From assembly GCF_030272615.1 (NCBI RefSeq), contig NC_081413.1:157299849-157363848 (forward strand): a stretch of DNA of 64,000 nt, read 5' to 3'. Within the stretch, counting starts at the first letter, position 1; every line of letters starts with the position of its first letter. Made by a program: the position numbers and the translations under genes. The notes beneath the pieces were generated by a model, which was given only the letters and a program-made list of their open reading frames with translations, made no database searches and was not told where the DNA came from. This document shows, in pieces, positions 24,868-36,933 of the stretch. The DNA is from Cryptomeria japonica. Its lineage: Eukaryota; Streptophyta; Pinopsida; Cupressales; Cupressaceae.

Positions 24868-25375
24868 TTAGTTTACCTCTTGAAGGGGCAGCACCACTAA
24901 TTCACCTCTTAGATAGGTAAAAGTAGCATTCGGTAGAGGCTTGGTGAATATGTCTGCTAACTTCTCCTTACTGGAAACATGTTCCATTACCACCTCTTTG
25001 TTCTGAACCTTTTCCCTCAAGAAATGATACTTGAGTTCAAAGTGCTTGGTTCTAGCATGTAAAACTGGATTCTTGGAGATGTTAATTGCACTTGTATTGT
25101 CACAAAATATACTTACCGGTTCAAATATAGGAGCTTTTAAGCCATTCAATACATGCTTCATCCAAATAGTCTAGGTGTAGTTCATAAAAGTTGCAACATA
25201 CTCTACTTCTGCTATAGACTGAGAGATAGAACTCTTCCTTTTACTCATCCATGAGACCAATCTACCACTGAGAAAGAATGCACCACCTGTTGTGCTCTTC
25301 CAGTCATCCACATTACTAGCCCAATCAACATCTATGAACACTTTCAGGTTGAAATCATCATTGTATGGATACCGT
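24868..25375 (-). pseudogene. R6 RNase H
   Basis: Minus strand. The first part (about 25340-25170) carries D-W-A-S-N-V-D-D-W-K-S-T-T-G-G-A-F-F-like RNase H sequence; the last part (25161-24868) has F-C-D-N-T-S-A-I-N-I-S-K-N and ends with F-T-K-P-L-P. A frameshift near 25370 separates it from the RT frame and a stop lies near 25170. Confidence 0.85.
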
Positions 25376-26570
25376 CAATAGTTCCCTTCAGATATCTAAG
25401 AATCTGCTTGACTGCTACCAAGTGGGATTCTCTTGGGCTTTTCTGAAACTGAGTGGTAATACCCACTACATGTGCAATGTCCGGTCTGCTATGCACTACA
25501 TAATGCAACTTACCAATCATTGATTGGTATTCCTTCCCATTTACCAATGCTGAGTCATCCTCTTTTGATAGTTTAAAATTGGTCACCATTGGTGTACCAA
25601 CCAGTTTGCTGTCTTCCATGCCAAAGGTCTTCAACACCTCTTTGACATACTTGGACCAAGTAATAAAGATTCCATATTTCATTTGTTGAATCTGCACTCC
25701 AATGAAGAACTTAATCTCCCCTATGAGTGACATCTCAAATTCCTTCTTCATCTCATCTACAAAGTCATGACTCATCTTGTCATCTCCACCAAAGATTATG
25801 TCATCAACAAATACTTCATAGATCAAAATCTGATCTCCTTCTGATTTCAAGTAGATATTGCTATCTTCACTTGTTCTTTTAAATCCAATCTTCACAAGAT
25901 GAGAGTGCAAGCGTTCATACCATGCTCTAGGTGCCTGCTTTAGTCCATACAAGGCTTTATGTAGCCTACACACCATGTCATTGTCTTCTGATAGGGCAGA
26001 CCCATCTGGTTGCTCTATATACACCTCCTCTTCAAGTATTCCATTTAGAAATGTAGATTTTACATCCATTTGGTACACCTTGAATCCTTTAAAATTTGCA
26101 TATGCAAGAAGCATACGAACTCCTTCCAATCTTGCTACTAGAGAAAAGGTTTCTCCATAGTCTTCTCCTTCTTCTTGGGCATATCCTTTACATACTAGTC
26201 TGGCTTTGTTCCTAACCACTGTGCCATCCTCATTCAGTTTATTTCTAAAGACCCATTTGGTTCCAATGACATTTTTATGCTCTGGTCTGGGTACCAAAGA
26301 CCATGTACCATTCTTTTCTATCTGATCAAGTTCCTCTTCCATTGCCTTGATCCAGTCTTCTTCTTTATGTGCCTCTTTGAATGATTTAGGCTTGAATTCA
26401 GAGATCATACATGAGTTTTCTCTGACCTTTCTTCTTGTAAGAATTCTTGCATCTTTGTCTCCTATGATCTGCTTTGGATCATGATTGAGTTTTACATACC
26501 TAGGTATATTCTTGACAGATTCCTCTTGCTTTTCTTCTTCATCCTTATCTTCATTAGCATCAGCATCCAC
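25344..26570 (-). CDS. R6 reverse transcriptase (continuous 408-codon stretch)
   Basis: The longest uninterrupted frame in the window. It holds a complete copia reverse transcriptase: [42 protein letters not shown] (near 25940) and the catalytic box F-V-D-D-I-I-F-G-G (near 25800), all with key Asp residues intact. The domain should continue into RNase H but the frame breaks at about 25370. The first methionine lies within the polyprotein, so it is not a true start. It would make cDNA from element RNA in virus-like particles if expressed. Confidence 0.9.
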   Translation of the reverse strand: MDADANEDKDEEEKQEESVKNIPRYVKLNHDPKQIIGDKDARILTRRKVRENSCMISEFKPKSFKEAHKEEDWIKAMEEELDQIEKNGTWSLVPRPEHKNVIGTKWVFRNKLNEDGTVVRNKARLVCKGYAQEEGEDYGETFSLVARLEGVRMLLAYANFKGFKVYQMDVKSTFLNGILEEEVYIEQPDGSALSEDNDMVCRLHKALYGLKQAPRAWYERLHSHLVKIGFKRTSEDSNIYLKSEGDQILIYEVFVDDIIFGGDDKMSHDFVDEMKKEFEMSLIGEIKFFIGVQIQQMKYGIFITWSKYVKEVLKTFGMEDSKLVGTPMVTNFKLSKEDDSALVNGKEYQSMIGKLHYVVHSRPDIAHVVGITTQFQKSPRESHLVAVKQILRYLKGTIDGIHTMMIST

Positions 26571-27134
26571 TGGTGTAGGAGCATAATTACTAGTACTGGG
26601 CTGATGTACAACCGGTTCCCAGAAGGTTACTACCTGTTCATCTCCTATATGCTCTCTGTCGGTTTCCTCAAGTTTCTTAGAGTTTTCATCAACCCTAACA
26701 TTGATGCTTTCAACAATTCTCCGAGTCCTATTGTTGAAACATTTGAGAGCTTTACTCTTGGTGGAATATCCTAAGAATATTCCCTCATCACATTTTGCAT
26801 TGAATTTGCTCTAATGTTCACTCCTCTTGATATAACATTTGCTACCAAACACTCCGAAGTAGCTTACTACTAGTGTCTAACCGGTCCAGAACTCATAAGG
26901 AGTCTTATCCTTTCCTTTGTTGATGAGTACCTAGTTCATTGTGTAGACTACAGTGCTCACCACTTCTCTCCAAAAGGTGCAAGAAACCTTTCCTTGGATC
27001 AACATAGTTCTAGCCGCTTCAACCACAGTCCAGTTATTTCTCTTTGTTGAGCCATTCTGATGTGGAGTCCGGGGGGAAGACAGTTGCCTATTGATGCCAT
27101 TCTCTTCACAATATTTGTTGAATTCATCGGAAGT
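26571..27134 (-). pseudogene. R6 integrase, C-terminal half
   Basis: The minus strand continues the integrase from 27135 and carries Q-N-G-S-T-K-R-N (consensus Q-N-G-V-V-E-R-K), W-x-E-V-V-S-T-V-V-Y and G-I-F-L-G-Y-S. The last motif marks the integrase C-terminus next to the RT linker. In-frame stops occur near 27132 and 26930-26810. Confidence 0.8.
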
Positions 27135-27986
27135 TCATTCCCCTCCTTGATCAGTTCTAAGGCATTTGATTCTTCTACCACTTTCCTTTTCTACCAGTGC
27201 TCTGAAAGCTTTGAACTTTCCAAAGGCTTCAGACTTGTCCTTCAAGAATGTGACCCACATAATTCTTGAGCAATCATCTGTAAGAATCATAAAATACCTA
27301 TCTCCCTGCACACTCCTAGTTTTCATAGGACCACACAAATCAGTATGCACAAGATCAAGTAAATTGCCTGCAGTGAAAGATTTACCTTTGAAGGTTGAGG
27401 AAGACATTTTCCCTAGTTGACACTCCCTGCACAAAGGATTTTTTGGTTTCCTCAACATAGGCAATCCTCTAACTACCTTGATCTTACCGGCCTTCACAAT
27501 ATTGTCAAAGTTTACGTGGAAGAGTCTCCTATGCCATATCCAGCTATCCTCAAACTTAGCCATAAGACATGTACTGACATTAGCATTTAGCTGAAATAGG
27601 TTACCTTTGGTCTGCATACTGGTAGCCATTAGTTCACCACTCTTTCCTTTGATTTTGCACACTCCATTTTTGAACTCCAGAGTGAGTCCATTATTATTCA
27701 GTTGAGCAACACTCAAAAGGTTGTGCCTTAGACCTTTTACCCAATACACATTGTCAACACTGCTTTTTCCATTCAGAGAGATGGACCCTCTTCCTTTTAC
27801 CATACATGGTGCATCATTACCAAAATGAACCACACCACCATCATACTCTTCTAGAGATAGAAACTTACTCGGGTAACTAGTCATATGGTGAGAACAACCA
27901 CTATCAATAATCCACTCATTGGAATTATCAAAGCAGGAGACAAGAGCCTTCTTGTCTGACACATCTTCCTTGACTGCTACAAACAC
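27135..27986 (-). pseudogene. R6 protease, pre-integrase and integrase N-terminal half
   Basis: A 283-codon open stretch. The protease site is in WIIDSGCSHHMT (about residues 25-36). The HHCC finger follows, with I-W-H-R-R-L-F-H and C-R-E-C-Q-L-G-K. The integrase core has L-V-H-T-D-L-C-G-P with the first catalytic Asp, and L-R-T-D-Q-G-G-E with the second, directly before a stop. It is part of a longer polyprotein whose frame is cut at both ends. Confidence 0.87.
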
Positions 27987-28059
27987 AATATCTTCATTTT
28001 CTTCATCTTCTAATTCCTCATCAGTGACACCTTCATCAACTGCTACAAAATAGTTTCTC

Positions 28060-28960
28060 TAGTTTCCTCCTTTGAACTTCTTGAACTTTTCTGGTTTGTC
28101 CTTACTATCACCATTAGGACAGTTTACAGAAATGTGTCCTATCTAGTTACAAGAGAAGCATTTCAAAGGAGCTTACCTTTGTATTTACTGGTTCCTTTAG
28201 GAAGTCTCTTGGAAAGAAGAGCTACAAATTCCATCAGGATCTCCTCATCATCCATTTCTCTGCTCTGTCTTGGTTCACCATTGGTACTAGCTTCTTTACC
28301 TTTTCTAGATGGTGCAGTTGATGCTTTAAAGGTTGATTCAGTCTTCTGAACACTACCATCAAAACTATTTAGCTCATAGGATGTCAAATTTACAATGATG
28401 GAGTCCAGGGATACCTTAGTCTTGTCTATTGACCTCAACTCCTAAATATCAGCAACCCTTATTGCATAGACTGGTAATAAGGATCTCAAAACTTTTCTAA
28501 CAACAGTGGAATCTTCCATTTTACCACTTGCACTCTTGATGTCTCGAACAATAGTTTTGATTCTTATTCTATATTGTTGAATGGTCTCTCCTTCAACCAT
28601 CCGCATGTCTTCAAAATTTCCTCTAAGGCTTTCTTCCCTATCTTTTTTCACATGCTCATCACCGCCATAGATATTCTCAAGAGTATCCCATACTTCTTTG
28701 GGATTCTCTTTGTCCTGAACATCAATAAACTCAATGTCAGATAAACTACTAATTAGGGCTTCCATGACTTGCCCATTCTCCTAAATCTCTCTCTTTTGGT
28801 CATCGGTGAGAGTACTGGTAGGAATAACATAAACATTATCAACATAGGTCCAATGTTGAGCACCCATGCTTTTGATGTATATCTTCATTCTGTCCTTCCA
28901 TATTTTAAAGTTATCTCTGTTGAACTTTGGACCTTCCCTCTTCATCATTACAATAGGATC
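28060..28960 (-). pseudogene. R6 gag
   Basis: Copia gag on the minus strand in two main pieces (28765-28442 and 28438-28163) separated by a stop at 28442. Capsid motifs are visible: V-W-D-T-L-E-N-I-Y-G-G-D and I-Q-Q-Y-R-I-R-I-K. A basic linker and a damaged zinc knuckle (C-F-S-C-N then a stop) follow near 28160-28120. The region before 28765 (W-K-D-R-M-K-I-Y-I-K) is the gag N-terminal part. Confidence 0.85.
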
Positions 28961-29005
28961 TTTCCCTCAAGCAGTTAAGCTTACAACACACAGGACCTGG
29001 AGAAT

Positions 29006-29017
29006 GCTCTGATACCA
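29006..29017 (-). other. R6 primer binding site
   Basis: On the minus strand TGGTATCAGAGC, the exact copia consensus complementary to initiator Met tRNA, two bases after the LTR end. Confidence 0.92.
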
Positions 29018-29019
29018 AT

Positions 29020-30464
29020 TGATAACTCAATGATGAACAGTGAGTAACAAACCGGTACTGAGAGGGGGGGGGGTGAATCAGTACATATACAAAAACTTTT
29101 CCTGAACCGGTTTGACTACTAACAGTGCACTTGATAGACAATCACTAATACCGGTCTAAATCAGATTACTACTAGTTAAACATAATGAGAAGGCACTTAG
29201 ATTTTCATACAACCTACTTCCTCATTTCCACTTTATCCTGATGCATAAACATATATTCTATCATTTTGAGACACAATAATTTGCTAGATCAACATGATTC
29301 ACCACTAAACAGGAAATAACAAAACATCACATGAAAGAGGCATCACACATGACACACATAATTTTCACGTGGAAACCCAACTAGGAAAAACCAATGTGGG
29401 GATGAATACCCACAAGCTATTTTTGAACTCTTTAGAAGTCTACTCTGTTAGGAGCCTAGTCCGGTTAAAGACTGTTACAATAGATTCTTTTAGGAACCGA
29501 TCCTATTAGGGATCATCCAGAGGGATGGCTAGAATACCCGGTTAAGGGTTAAACCCTATTAAAGGTTACCTTGTTAAAGGATTTTCTGAATTCAATGGAT
29601 TTGAGTCACCCTGTTAAAGGATTTACCACAAGCTAGTTAAAGCTACCCTATTAAGGGATTTTCCAACTATTGAAGTGATTAGAGATCAATAGGTATTACA
29701 ATGATCTATTAATAGCACTCAATGCCAATGCAGATCCGGTTTAGTTCCTTCCTTTTGCACACACACTTTGCAGGTATCAATTCTCTTATTTTGTCTGGCA
29801 AGAATCACGTATCTCTACACTTAGATACACACACAACATTTGCCAAAAACCTCAACATGAAACACAACATCGACCTTAGGAAATAGATACGTCGGTAGCA
29901 TAAACCCTAAACCCTAAACATTTAGGTTGAGCAATTCAGTCAATTCAATCCTGACCATTGAACACTTTGCATTTGAATACAACGGTCTTGAACAGATCTC
30001 AAGATATTCTCCATCATTCGTTCTTCACTGCTTCTTGGAGGCAATAACCCATCACGCGTTCTTCACCATTTGTAGGGACTTCACACATTCCCGAGGTAGA
30101 TAGGATCAATCCCCTTCATGCAAGATCCTTCACGCGCACGAGGCTGACATGGCAACATGATCTAATCTCCATTACAATGCTAACTCATCACATAATGTCA
30201 TCGGTTGAATCACACAGGCTCGAAACACTTCAACTAGAAACCCTAAGGCTGAGACTGCCAACCGGTAGTCATTCCATATTAAACCTTGATAGAAAACATT
30301 CCATATACTAGTTCACTTGGACAAACATACCGGTTCACTTTGCCAGTTGCTTAACTTCAATAAACCAGTTCATCTTCAGCGTATTACCGGTTCACTCTTC
30401 AGCATATTGACATCAATGACAACACAATATCATCATGTTAACATACTCTGCACACATGCCAACA
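29020..30464 (-). repeat. R6 5' LTR
   Basis: 1445 bp, the partner of 23166-24632, starting TGTTGGCATGTG on the minus strand. It has a short extra segment near 30022-30065 that the other LTR lacks, and the same GGTTAAAGGAT-like cluster at about 29455-29665. Confidence 0.92.
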
Positions 30465-31663
30465 AACAGCTCCAACCCAGTCAACATCTATATATGCACA
30501 TAAAGTAAAGTTATCTTCTTTAGGGTACCACAAACCATATTCGATGTACCTTATAAGTATCTAAAAATCCTTTTCACCACTCTCTCATGATTCTCTCTAG
30601 GATCACTTTGAAATCTTGAAAAAATACAAATAAAATTCATAATGTTAGGCCTAGTCCAAGTCAAATAAAGTAGACCTCCAATCATAGATTTGTATTTTGT
30701 AGGATTTACCAGTGTAGAAACATCTTTTCTTGTCAATTTCTCACTTGTAACCATAGGAGTACTTACCAGTTTAGAATATGCCATACCAAATTTCTTCAAC
30801 AATTCCTTGGCATACTTATTTTGATGGATAAAAATACCTTTTTTAGTCCGAGTAATTTGTAAACCTACGAAAAATTTCATCTCACCAATCATAGACATCT
30901 CAAATTATTTCTCCACATTTTTAGAAAATTCTATGCACAACTTATCTTCACCTCCAAAAATAATGTCATCAATAAATACTTCAATAATCAGTATATTATC
31001 ATCAGTGATCTTATAATATAGATTACTGTCAGCACTACCCTTAGTAAAATCAAGTTTCAAAAGATATTTATCCAACTTTGCATACCAAGCTCTAGGTGCT
31101 TGTTTCAATCCATATAAATATTTCCTTAGCTTGCAAATCATGTTTGTATCATCTGATTGTGAAAAACCATCAGGTTGCTCAATATAAACTTCCTCATCAA
31201 GATTTCCATTCAAAAATTAATATTTAACATCCATCTAATAAACCTTGTAGTTTTTATAAGTAGCATAGTCAAGAAATAATCTTACAACTTCAATCCTAGC
31301 TATAGGTGCAAAAGTCTCTCCATAATCAATTCCTTCCTTCTGAGAATATCCTTTACAAACCAATCTAGACTTATTCCTTATAACTTGACCATCCTCATTC
31401 AATTTATTCTTAAAAACCCATTTAGTTCCAATAACATTCTTATTTTTAGGCCAGGGAACCAAAGTCCATATGTTATTTTTCTCAATTTGATCTAATTCTT
31501 CTTCCATAGCTTTCAACCAATATTCATCTTTACATGCCTCAATTATTGATACTGGTTCAACTTGTGAAATTAAACATATCTCATTAGTTGCCACTCTTTT
31601 TCTTGTCATCACTCCATTTCTCTTATCCCCAATGATCTGATCTTCTGAATGATTCAATCTCAC
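30465..31663 (-). pseudogene. R5 reverse transcriptase and start of RNase H
   Basis: Minus strand pieces 31663-31235, 31213-30905 and 30898-30551 together carry a full copia [37 protein letters not shown] and the box F-I-D-D-I-I-F-G-G. Single stops separate the pieces. RNase H begins near 30545 and is cut at 30465 by R6. Confidence 0.9.
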
Positions 31664-31699
31664 ATACCTAGGAGTCCTCTGATTCTCTCTTCCTCTTCT

Positions 31700-32800
31700 C
31701 TATTCTTCAGTTACTTTAGAATTCTCTGATAGTGTCGAAGTAACTGGTTCAACATTTTGTTCTGGTAAAGGTGCTACCAATTCAGATATAGTAATTTCCA
31801 CTGCCGGTTCCTTCTCATAAACTCTGATTTGACTTCTGTTCAACTCATCTACTTTGACATTAGCACCCTCCACAATTCTCTGCAATCTCTTGTTATAACA
31901 TCTATATGCCTTGCTTTCATTAGAATAACCAAGAAATATACCTTCATCACATCTAGGATCAAATTCGCCAATGATATCATCTCTCTTGATATAACATTTA
32001 CTACCAAAAATTCTAAAATACTTAACTGTAGGTGTATTGCCAAACCATAATTTATAAGGTGTCTTACCAGTTTCTCCTTTGATACATGTACTCTATTGAA
32101 TATATAAACCACTGTGCTCACTACTTCTCTCTAGTAGATATGAGGTAGACTAGCTTCCATCATCATTGTTCTAGCAACATCCAAGATAGTTTTGTTCTTC
32201 CTTTCCACAACTCCATTCTGCTGAGATGTCTGGAGAGCAGAAAATTGTCTTCTTATACCATGCTTCTCACAAACATTATTAAACTCACCGGATGTGAATT
32301 CTCCACCATGATCTGACCTCAAACATTTAACCTTCAATCCAATCTCAGTTTCCCCTTCAGCCTTAAAGTTTTTAAACTTTTCAAATGCTTCAGATTTTTA
32401 ATTCACAAAAGTAACCCACATCATTCTAGAATAATCATCAATGATTAGCATGAAATATCTATGACCTTAAAATTTTTTAACTCTAGCAGGGCCACACAAA
32501 TTAGTATGAATAAGATCAAGAACATCATTTGATTTATCTTGTATAATCCTAAAAGAGGTTCTGACCTATTTACCCATTTGACATTCTTTACATATTGGAT
32601 TATAGGGCTTCATAATTTTAGGTATATCTCTAACTACCCTAGTTGAACTGATCTTCACAATGCAATCAAAATTCACATGACACAACCTTTTATGCCATAG
32701 CCAACTCTCATCAATCTGTGTAATCAAACATTTCTTCTCACCTGAGTTCAAATGAAATATATTACCTTTTGTCTGTGTACTGGTTGCAATCTCCAAACTA
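31700..32800 (-). pseudogene. R5 integrase and linker
   Basis: The HHCC zinc finger is at 32720-32570 (L-W-H-K-R-L-C-H ... C-K-E-C-Q-M-G-K). Core motifs include L-R-S-D-H-G-G-E and Q-Q-N-G-V-V-E-R-K-N-K-T (32337-32131). The C-terminal region contains Y-F-L-V-I-L (consensus F-L-G-Y-S) at about 31945, and an acidic linker leads to RT at 31663. Several frameshifts and stops break it. Confidence 0.85.
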
Positions 32801-32840
32801 GATCTGTTAATGATTTTGCATTTTTCATCCTTGAATATAA

Positions 32841-33167
32841 TTAAAATCTCTTATCTACCAATTTTCCTACACTAAAAAGATTATGCCTTAAACCATCAAC
32901 ATAATAAAAATTGTTAGTATTGTTCTTACCATCCAATAATATAGTTCCTTTTACTTTGATCATACATGCTTTGTCATCTCCAAATCTAACTAGACCGCCA
33001 TCAAATTCTTGCAAAGATAGAAAATTCCCTTTATCTCGAGTCATATGATGTGAACAACCACTGTCAATTACCCATTCATCCTTGTTTTCAATTTTAGCAA
33101 CAAGTGCCTTCTCTTCAAGTACATTCTCTTGTAGTGCCAGATCATCTTCCTTGATAGCTAGGAACAC
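32841..33167 (-). pseudogene. R5 protease
   Basis: A 108-codon stretch with the aspartic protease site in WVIDSGCSHHMT (about 33040-33075), followed by L-R-H-N-L-F-S-V-G-K-L, the pattern preceding the pre-integrase domain. The active-site D-S-G is intact. It overlaps the end of the gag frame by a frame change near 33160-33240. Confidence 0.87.
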
Positions 33168-34249
33168 CCATTCCTTCCCATTGTCAGAACCACTAGCAGA
33201 GTCTTCTGTCGGTTCATCATCAGAATCAAAATGCCTTCCTCATCAATTATGTAGCATGATTTGTCTCTGTTTTTCTTGTACTTATACTTGTTCTGATATC
33301 CAAGGTTAGGCTTAAATGATCTTCTAACTCTTTCTTCAAATCTTGAATTCCTTTCAAGACATCTAGATGCAAAATGACCAATCTTATTACACGCAAAATA
33401 TTGAAAAGGTGCTTTTCCTTCATACTTACTTCCTACTGGTCCTTTAGGTACTTTTCTATAAAATAGTGCTTCAAGTTTCTCAAAATCCTCATCTTCTCTC
33501 TTAATATCTTCCAATTCTTTTGCATACAAAGCTTTCCAATCTTTCTTACCAGTTGCAGATGTAGATGCATGAAAAGAAGGTTCAGACTTCATAGCTCCAA
33601 AAGGTCCAAATTCTTGAAGCTCAAAAGAAGATAGTTTCCCAACCAAAGTATATCTATTGACATATGTATTAGTCATTATTCTCAACTCATTAATAGAAGT
33701 AGCCTTCATTTTGTAAGCTGGTGGTAGGGTTCTCTAAACTTTAGAAACAATTTCATCTTCGCTTAGAGTTCCACCACAACATTGAATTCCCATAACAATC
33801 TCATTTACCCTTTCCATGAATGCAGTAATCCTTTCATCTTCTTCCATCTTCAGGTTTTCATATCTCACCCAGTAACCATCAAGTTTAGAAATCTTCACTA
33901 TAGGGTCACCTTCATTAAGAGTCTCCAACTTATCCCATATAGCCTTTCCAGATGATTTGTCAGTTAATGCCATTATTTGCTGATCAAAAAGTGCACACAA
34001 GAGGGCTTCTCTTGCTCTATAATCATTCTCAAGCTCCTTATCCAGGTTTGTCAGAGGAGGATTTCCAAATCCTAGATTATAAGGTGTGACACCATTCTGT
34101 GTGATCTCCCAAATCTCCTTCCCAAGACATCTCAGATGTGTCTCCATCTGAATCTTCCATATTGTGTAATTTGTTCTATCAAGCCTAGGAATATCTCTAC
34201 GAAAGATAGCTACATAAGAACTAGATAAACTTGAACTGTTAGTTGCCAT
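33158..34249 (-). pseudogene. R5 gag
   Basis: ATG at 34249, 45 bp inside the primer site. It starts MATNSSSLSSSYVAIF, then R-D-I-P-R-L-D-R-T-N-Y-T-I-W-K, a standard copia capsid start. The 34249-33734 and 33709-33158 pieces are separated by one stop at 33734-33736. The zinc knuckle C-N-K-I-G-H-F-A-S-R-C is at about 33395-33355, with the first Cys of the set replaced by Phe-Ala-Cys context. Only a few changes make it non-functional. Confidence 0.88.
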
Positions 34250-34293
34250 AGGATGTTCCTCAAGTGGTTAAGCTTTCTGCAGAGAGGACCAAA

Positions 34294-34305
34294 GCTCTGA
34301 CACCA
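34294..34305 (-). other. R5 primer binding site
   Basis: On the minus strand TGGTGTCAGAGC, one base off the initiator-Met consensus, two bases from the LTR. Confidence 0.9.
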
Positions 34306-34307
34306 AT

Positions 34308-35498
34308 TGTTAGACATTTCAAATAACTAGAAGACAACTGAGAGAGGGGGCGGGGTGAATCAGTTGTCACAGATTACTGAAACCCAAAACATTAATACTG
34401 GAATAGTAGTTAAATCAATTAAGCATAAATAATAATCATAGAATAAATACCATCCACATGAAACCAAGATTTATACGTGGAAAACCCGGTAAAGGGAAAA
34501 ACTAAGGTGGAAAGCCTACCCACAGTCAGATAATACTTCTGCAGTATGTGAATTACAATTGAGGGGCCTGCACTTGCAGGAAGGCCAATAGCCTAGAGTG
34601 CACTGATCATCACAAAAGGAGCCTCACTGACTACATAGAAATACAGACTACAATCCAGAGAAGTGTTGAACTACAAAAGATAGCATCTCCTATGCCCGAG
34701 TATAGTTTTGGTTAAGATGAATACCAGAGGACTAAATAATCTTACATAAACCCAATTAGATCTCCAATGATCAACTAAATCCTCTGCCTAAATGATATTA
34801 CATTATTTGCACATTACATTCCTTGACCATGACCTCTAACATAACCATGATGATCTATAATGAGATCTTACATCTATATATACAAACCCTCGACCATAAA
34901 CAATTATGTCGACCACCAAATAATAAACCAATTACATAATTACAAACCATGTCGGCCTTAGAACAAACAAATAATATCCAACACATAAGACATCCCAGAA
35001 ACACATCTAGAGGTCCAATCCACATGTTACATTAAAGCCAGTCCATAACCTAGATCAACCAGAACCCAGAATAGGTCCACACGTTGCAACAATGACCTCC
35101 ATCCACCAAGTATTAAACTTGATCACCATCAACATCCTGAAACTCCACCCGAAGCTACAACAACACCACTTATGCAATTCATCAAAGATATTCATCAAAA
35201 TCTCAACCGGTGAAACCCTCGCTTGAACCAGAAACCAAGCTTCTAAGAAAACAGGATAGCATTCGATCACCAAACCAAAACCAACTTACTGAATATGATC
35301 ATGGGTATCATGATTAAGCCAATTCTACCAATAAACTATATCGGAGCCTACTGGATCATGTCAGATCCAAATCAACCAGAAACTAGACTCGACCTAACGA
35401 GACCAGAAGGGTGCCAATAAAGCATCCAAATAACTAGTGTTTGCATCAATGACAAAACATCAATGCAACACATAATCAATTCCACCAAATGGCCAACA
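34308..35498 (-). repeat. R5 5' LTR
   Basis: 1191 bp, starting TGTTGGCCATTTGG on the minus strand at 35498 and ending GAAATGTCTAACA at 34308. It is the partner of 21098-22330. The G-tract here is short (about 34347-34356). Confidence 0.93.
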
Positions 35499-35503
35499 AG
35501 AGG

Positions 35504-35861
35504 TTCCCTCAATCTAGTTTTTTTTTTTTAAATAAAATATTATTGATGGCTCTTCTAGAGGTTCTAGGTGTGGCAAGGATAAGGGGGTTAGACATGCTAG
35601 TGATGGAATTTTTATTTTTTTTACGTCACGAGAAAAAAACCAAAAGAAAGATAGGATTCCAAGTTATTTTGATGACTCTTGAGAAAACGTGTGAGTTGGC
35701 TTAGACCTTGTGAGTTGGCTTAGACAAAGGTTATTTGTAAATAAGGTTGATCTTGATTTTTATTTTGAACATAGTAAAATTTAGGGGTCTCTTGGAGGAT
35801 AGCTTCTTTTGTTGAATAGATTAATTGAATCACTCCAAATTTTGAGGCTATTTCCTTTGTT
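35504..35861. other. No recognisable gene
   Basis: AT-rich sequence between R5 and R7. It continues the target of R5 from before 21093. A short plus frame at 35489-35704 is not coding-like. Confidence 0.6.
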
Positions 35862-35866
35862 CATAT

Positions 35867-36933
35867 TGTCGACTAGGAAAACGGGGTTAAAAAGCACATG
35901 ATATCAAAAGCCAACCACAAAAGCTAAATATCAGGAAAATGACATTCTACTCACATCAATAAAATTATCAAAATTAAATTCATAGATCCAAACAAACTAA
36001 TCCAAACCAACACTATGAATCTCCTTCATTTCATTCCATTACTTTTCTTTCTCCTCTAATATTATGTTACTCTCAGATAGTTAAGTGCACAAATGTGATT
36101 TATTAAGAAAAGGCAATTGAACATCGTGATCATGAGGATAATCGAAGGATCATGGTTGCAAGAATGAGAAATGAGAGCCCAATTTTTAAATAAATAGGGA
36201 TTAATTGGATGGCCAAGATTGATTTGGGATTGAAAGTGCTCAATGAATGAGATTAAATGAGAGGACTTGTCTAGTGGAGGAAGAAATATAAATGAGATAG
36301 AGTGAAGTAAAAATAAATATTTCTTTTCAACAAAATATGCCATTTGAAAGTTGAGTGGAGAAAGAGAGGAGTTAAAATAGAAAGAGAAGAGTTAAGGGGA
36401 GATAAATGAGCAAGTGGGAGTGGGAAGTGGAGAGGAAAGTGGAAGGTGGAAGAGTTAGAAGTGGAGACAAACTAGAATGAAAAGTAGATAAGTGGAGTGA
36501 ATCAATAAAATTATTTGTTAATTCCTCCACATGTTATATAATTAGGTAATTAAATAAAATAAATTTATTTAATTGTGAGAAAGATAAAAAAGAAATAAGT
36601 AAATAAAAAATATTTATCAAAGGAAGAACATTAGGATAGGGGACAAAATAATTAAATAATTATTTCCCCTAGGAAAAGTTAATGCCAAGAGGACAAAATG
36701 ATTAAATAATTGACAAAATAATTTAATCGAATAGATGAAAGGAGTTATTGAGGACAAATTGATAGAAAATGATCAAATTGGAAAACATAATTAATAATTA
36801 ATTAATTAATCAATGTTATTTAATTAATGAGAGAAAGAGACAATGTCGATGAATGATAAAACCAAACAACTAAAAAGAAGACCTATTAATAAAAGGTGTA
36901 GCTGCAAGAAGTAACCAATTATTAGTGTGTACA
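35867..36933 (-). repeat. R7 3' LTR
   Basis: 1067 bp, left copy, TGTC...TACA. It matches 44655-45528 in order but has extra segments (for example 36520-36760). The two copies are clearly diverged, so the insertion is old. Confidence 0.85.

Larger units (their letters stand above)
23166..30464 (-). mobile_element. R6: complete Ty1/copia element nested in R5
   Basis: 7299 bp with LTRs at 23166-24632 and 29020-30464. The flanking 5-mers are AACAT (23161-23165) and AACAG (30465-30469), a duplication with one mismatch. Same orientation as R5. All copia domains are present; pol keeps one continuous 408-codon frame, while the rest has a few stops. It is the best preserved element in the window, and it is younger than R5 because it interrupts it. 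Confidence 0.94.
21098..35498 (-). mobile_element. R5: complete Ty1/copia element split by R6
   Basis: LTRs lie at 21098-22330 and 34308-35498, with the 5-bp duplication AGAGG at 21093-21097 and 35499-35503. Transcription is on the minus strand. Without R6 (23166-30464) the element is about 7.1 kb. Order from the right: primer site, gag, protease, integrase, RT, RNase H, polypurine tract. Its reading frames are broken less often than those of R2, and gag is mostly one frame. R6 interrupts the RNase H part. Confidence 0.95.
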
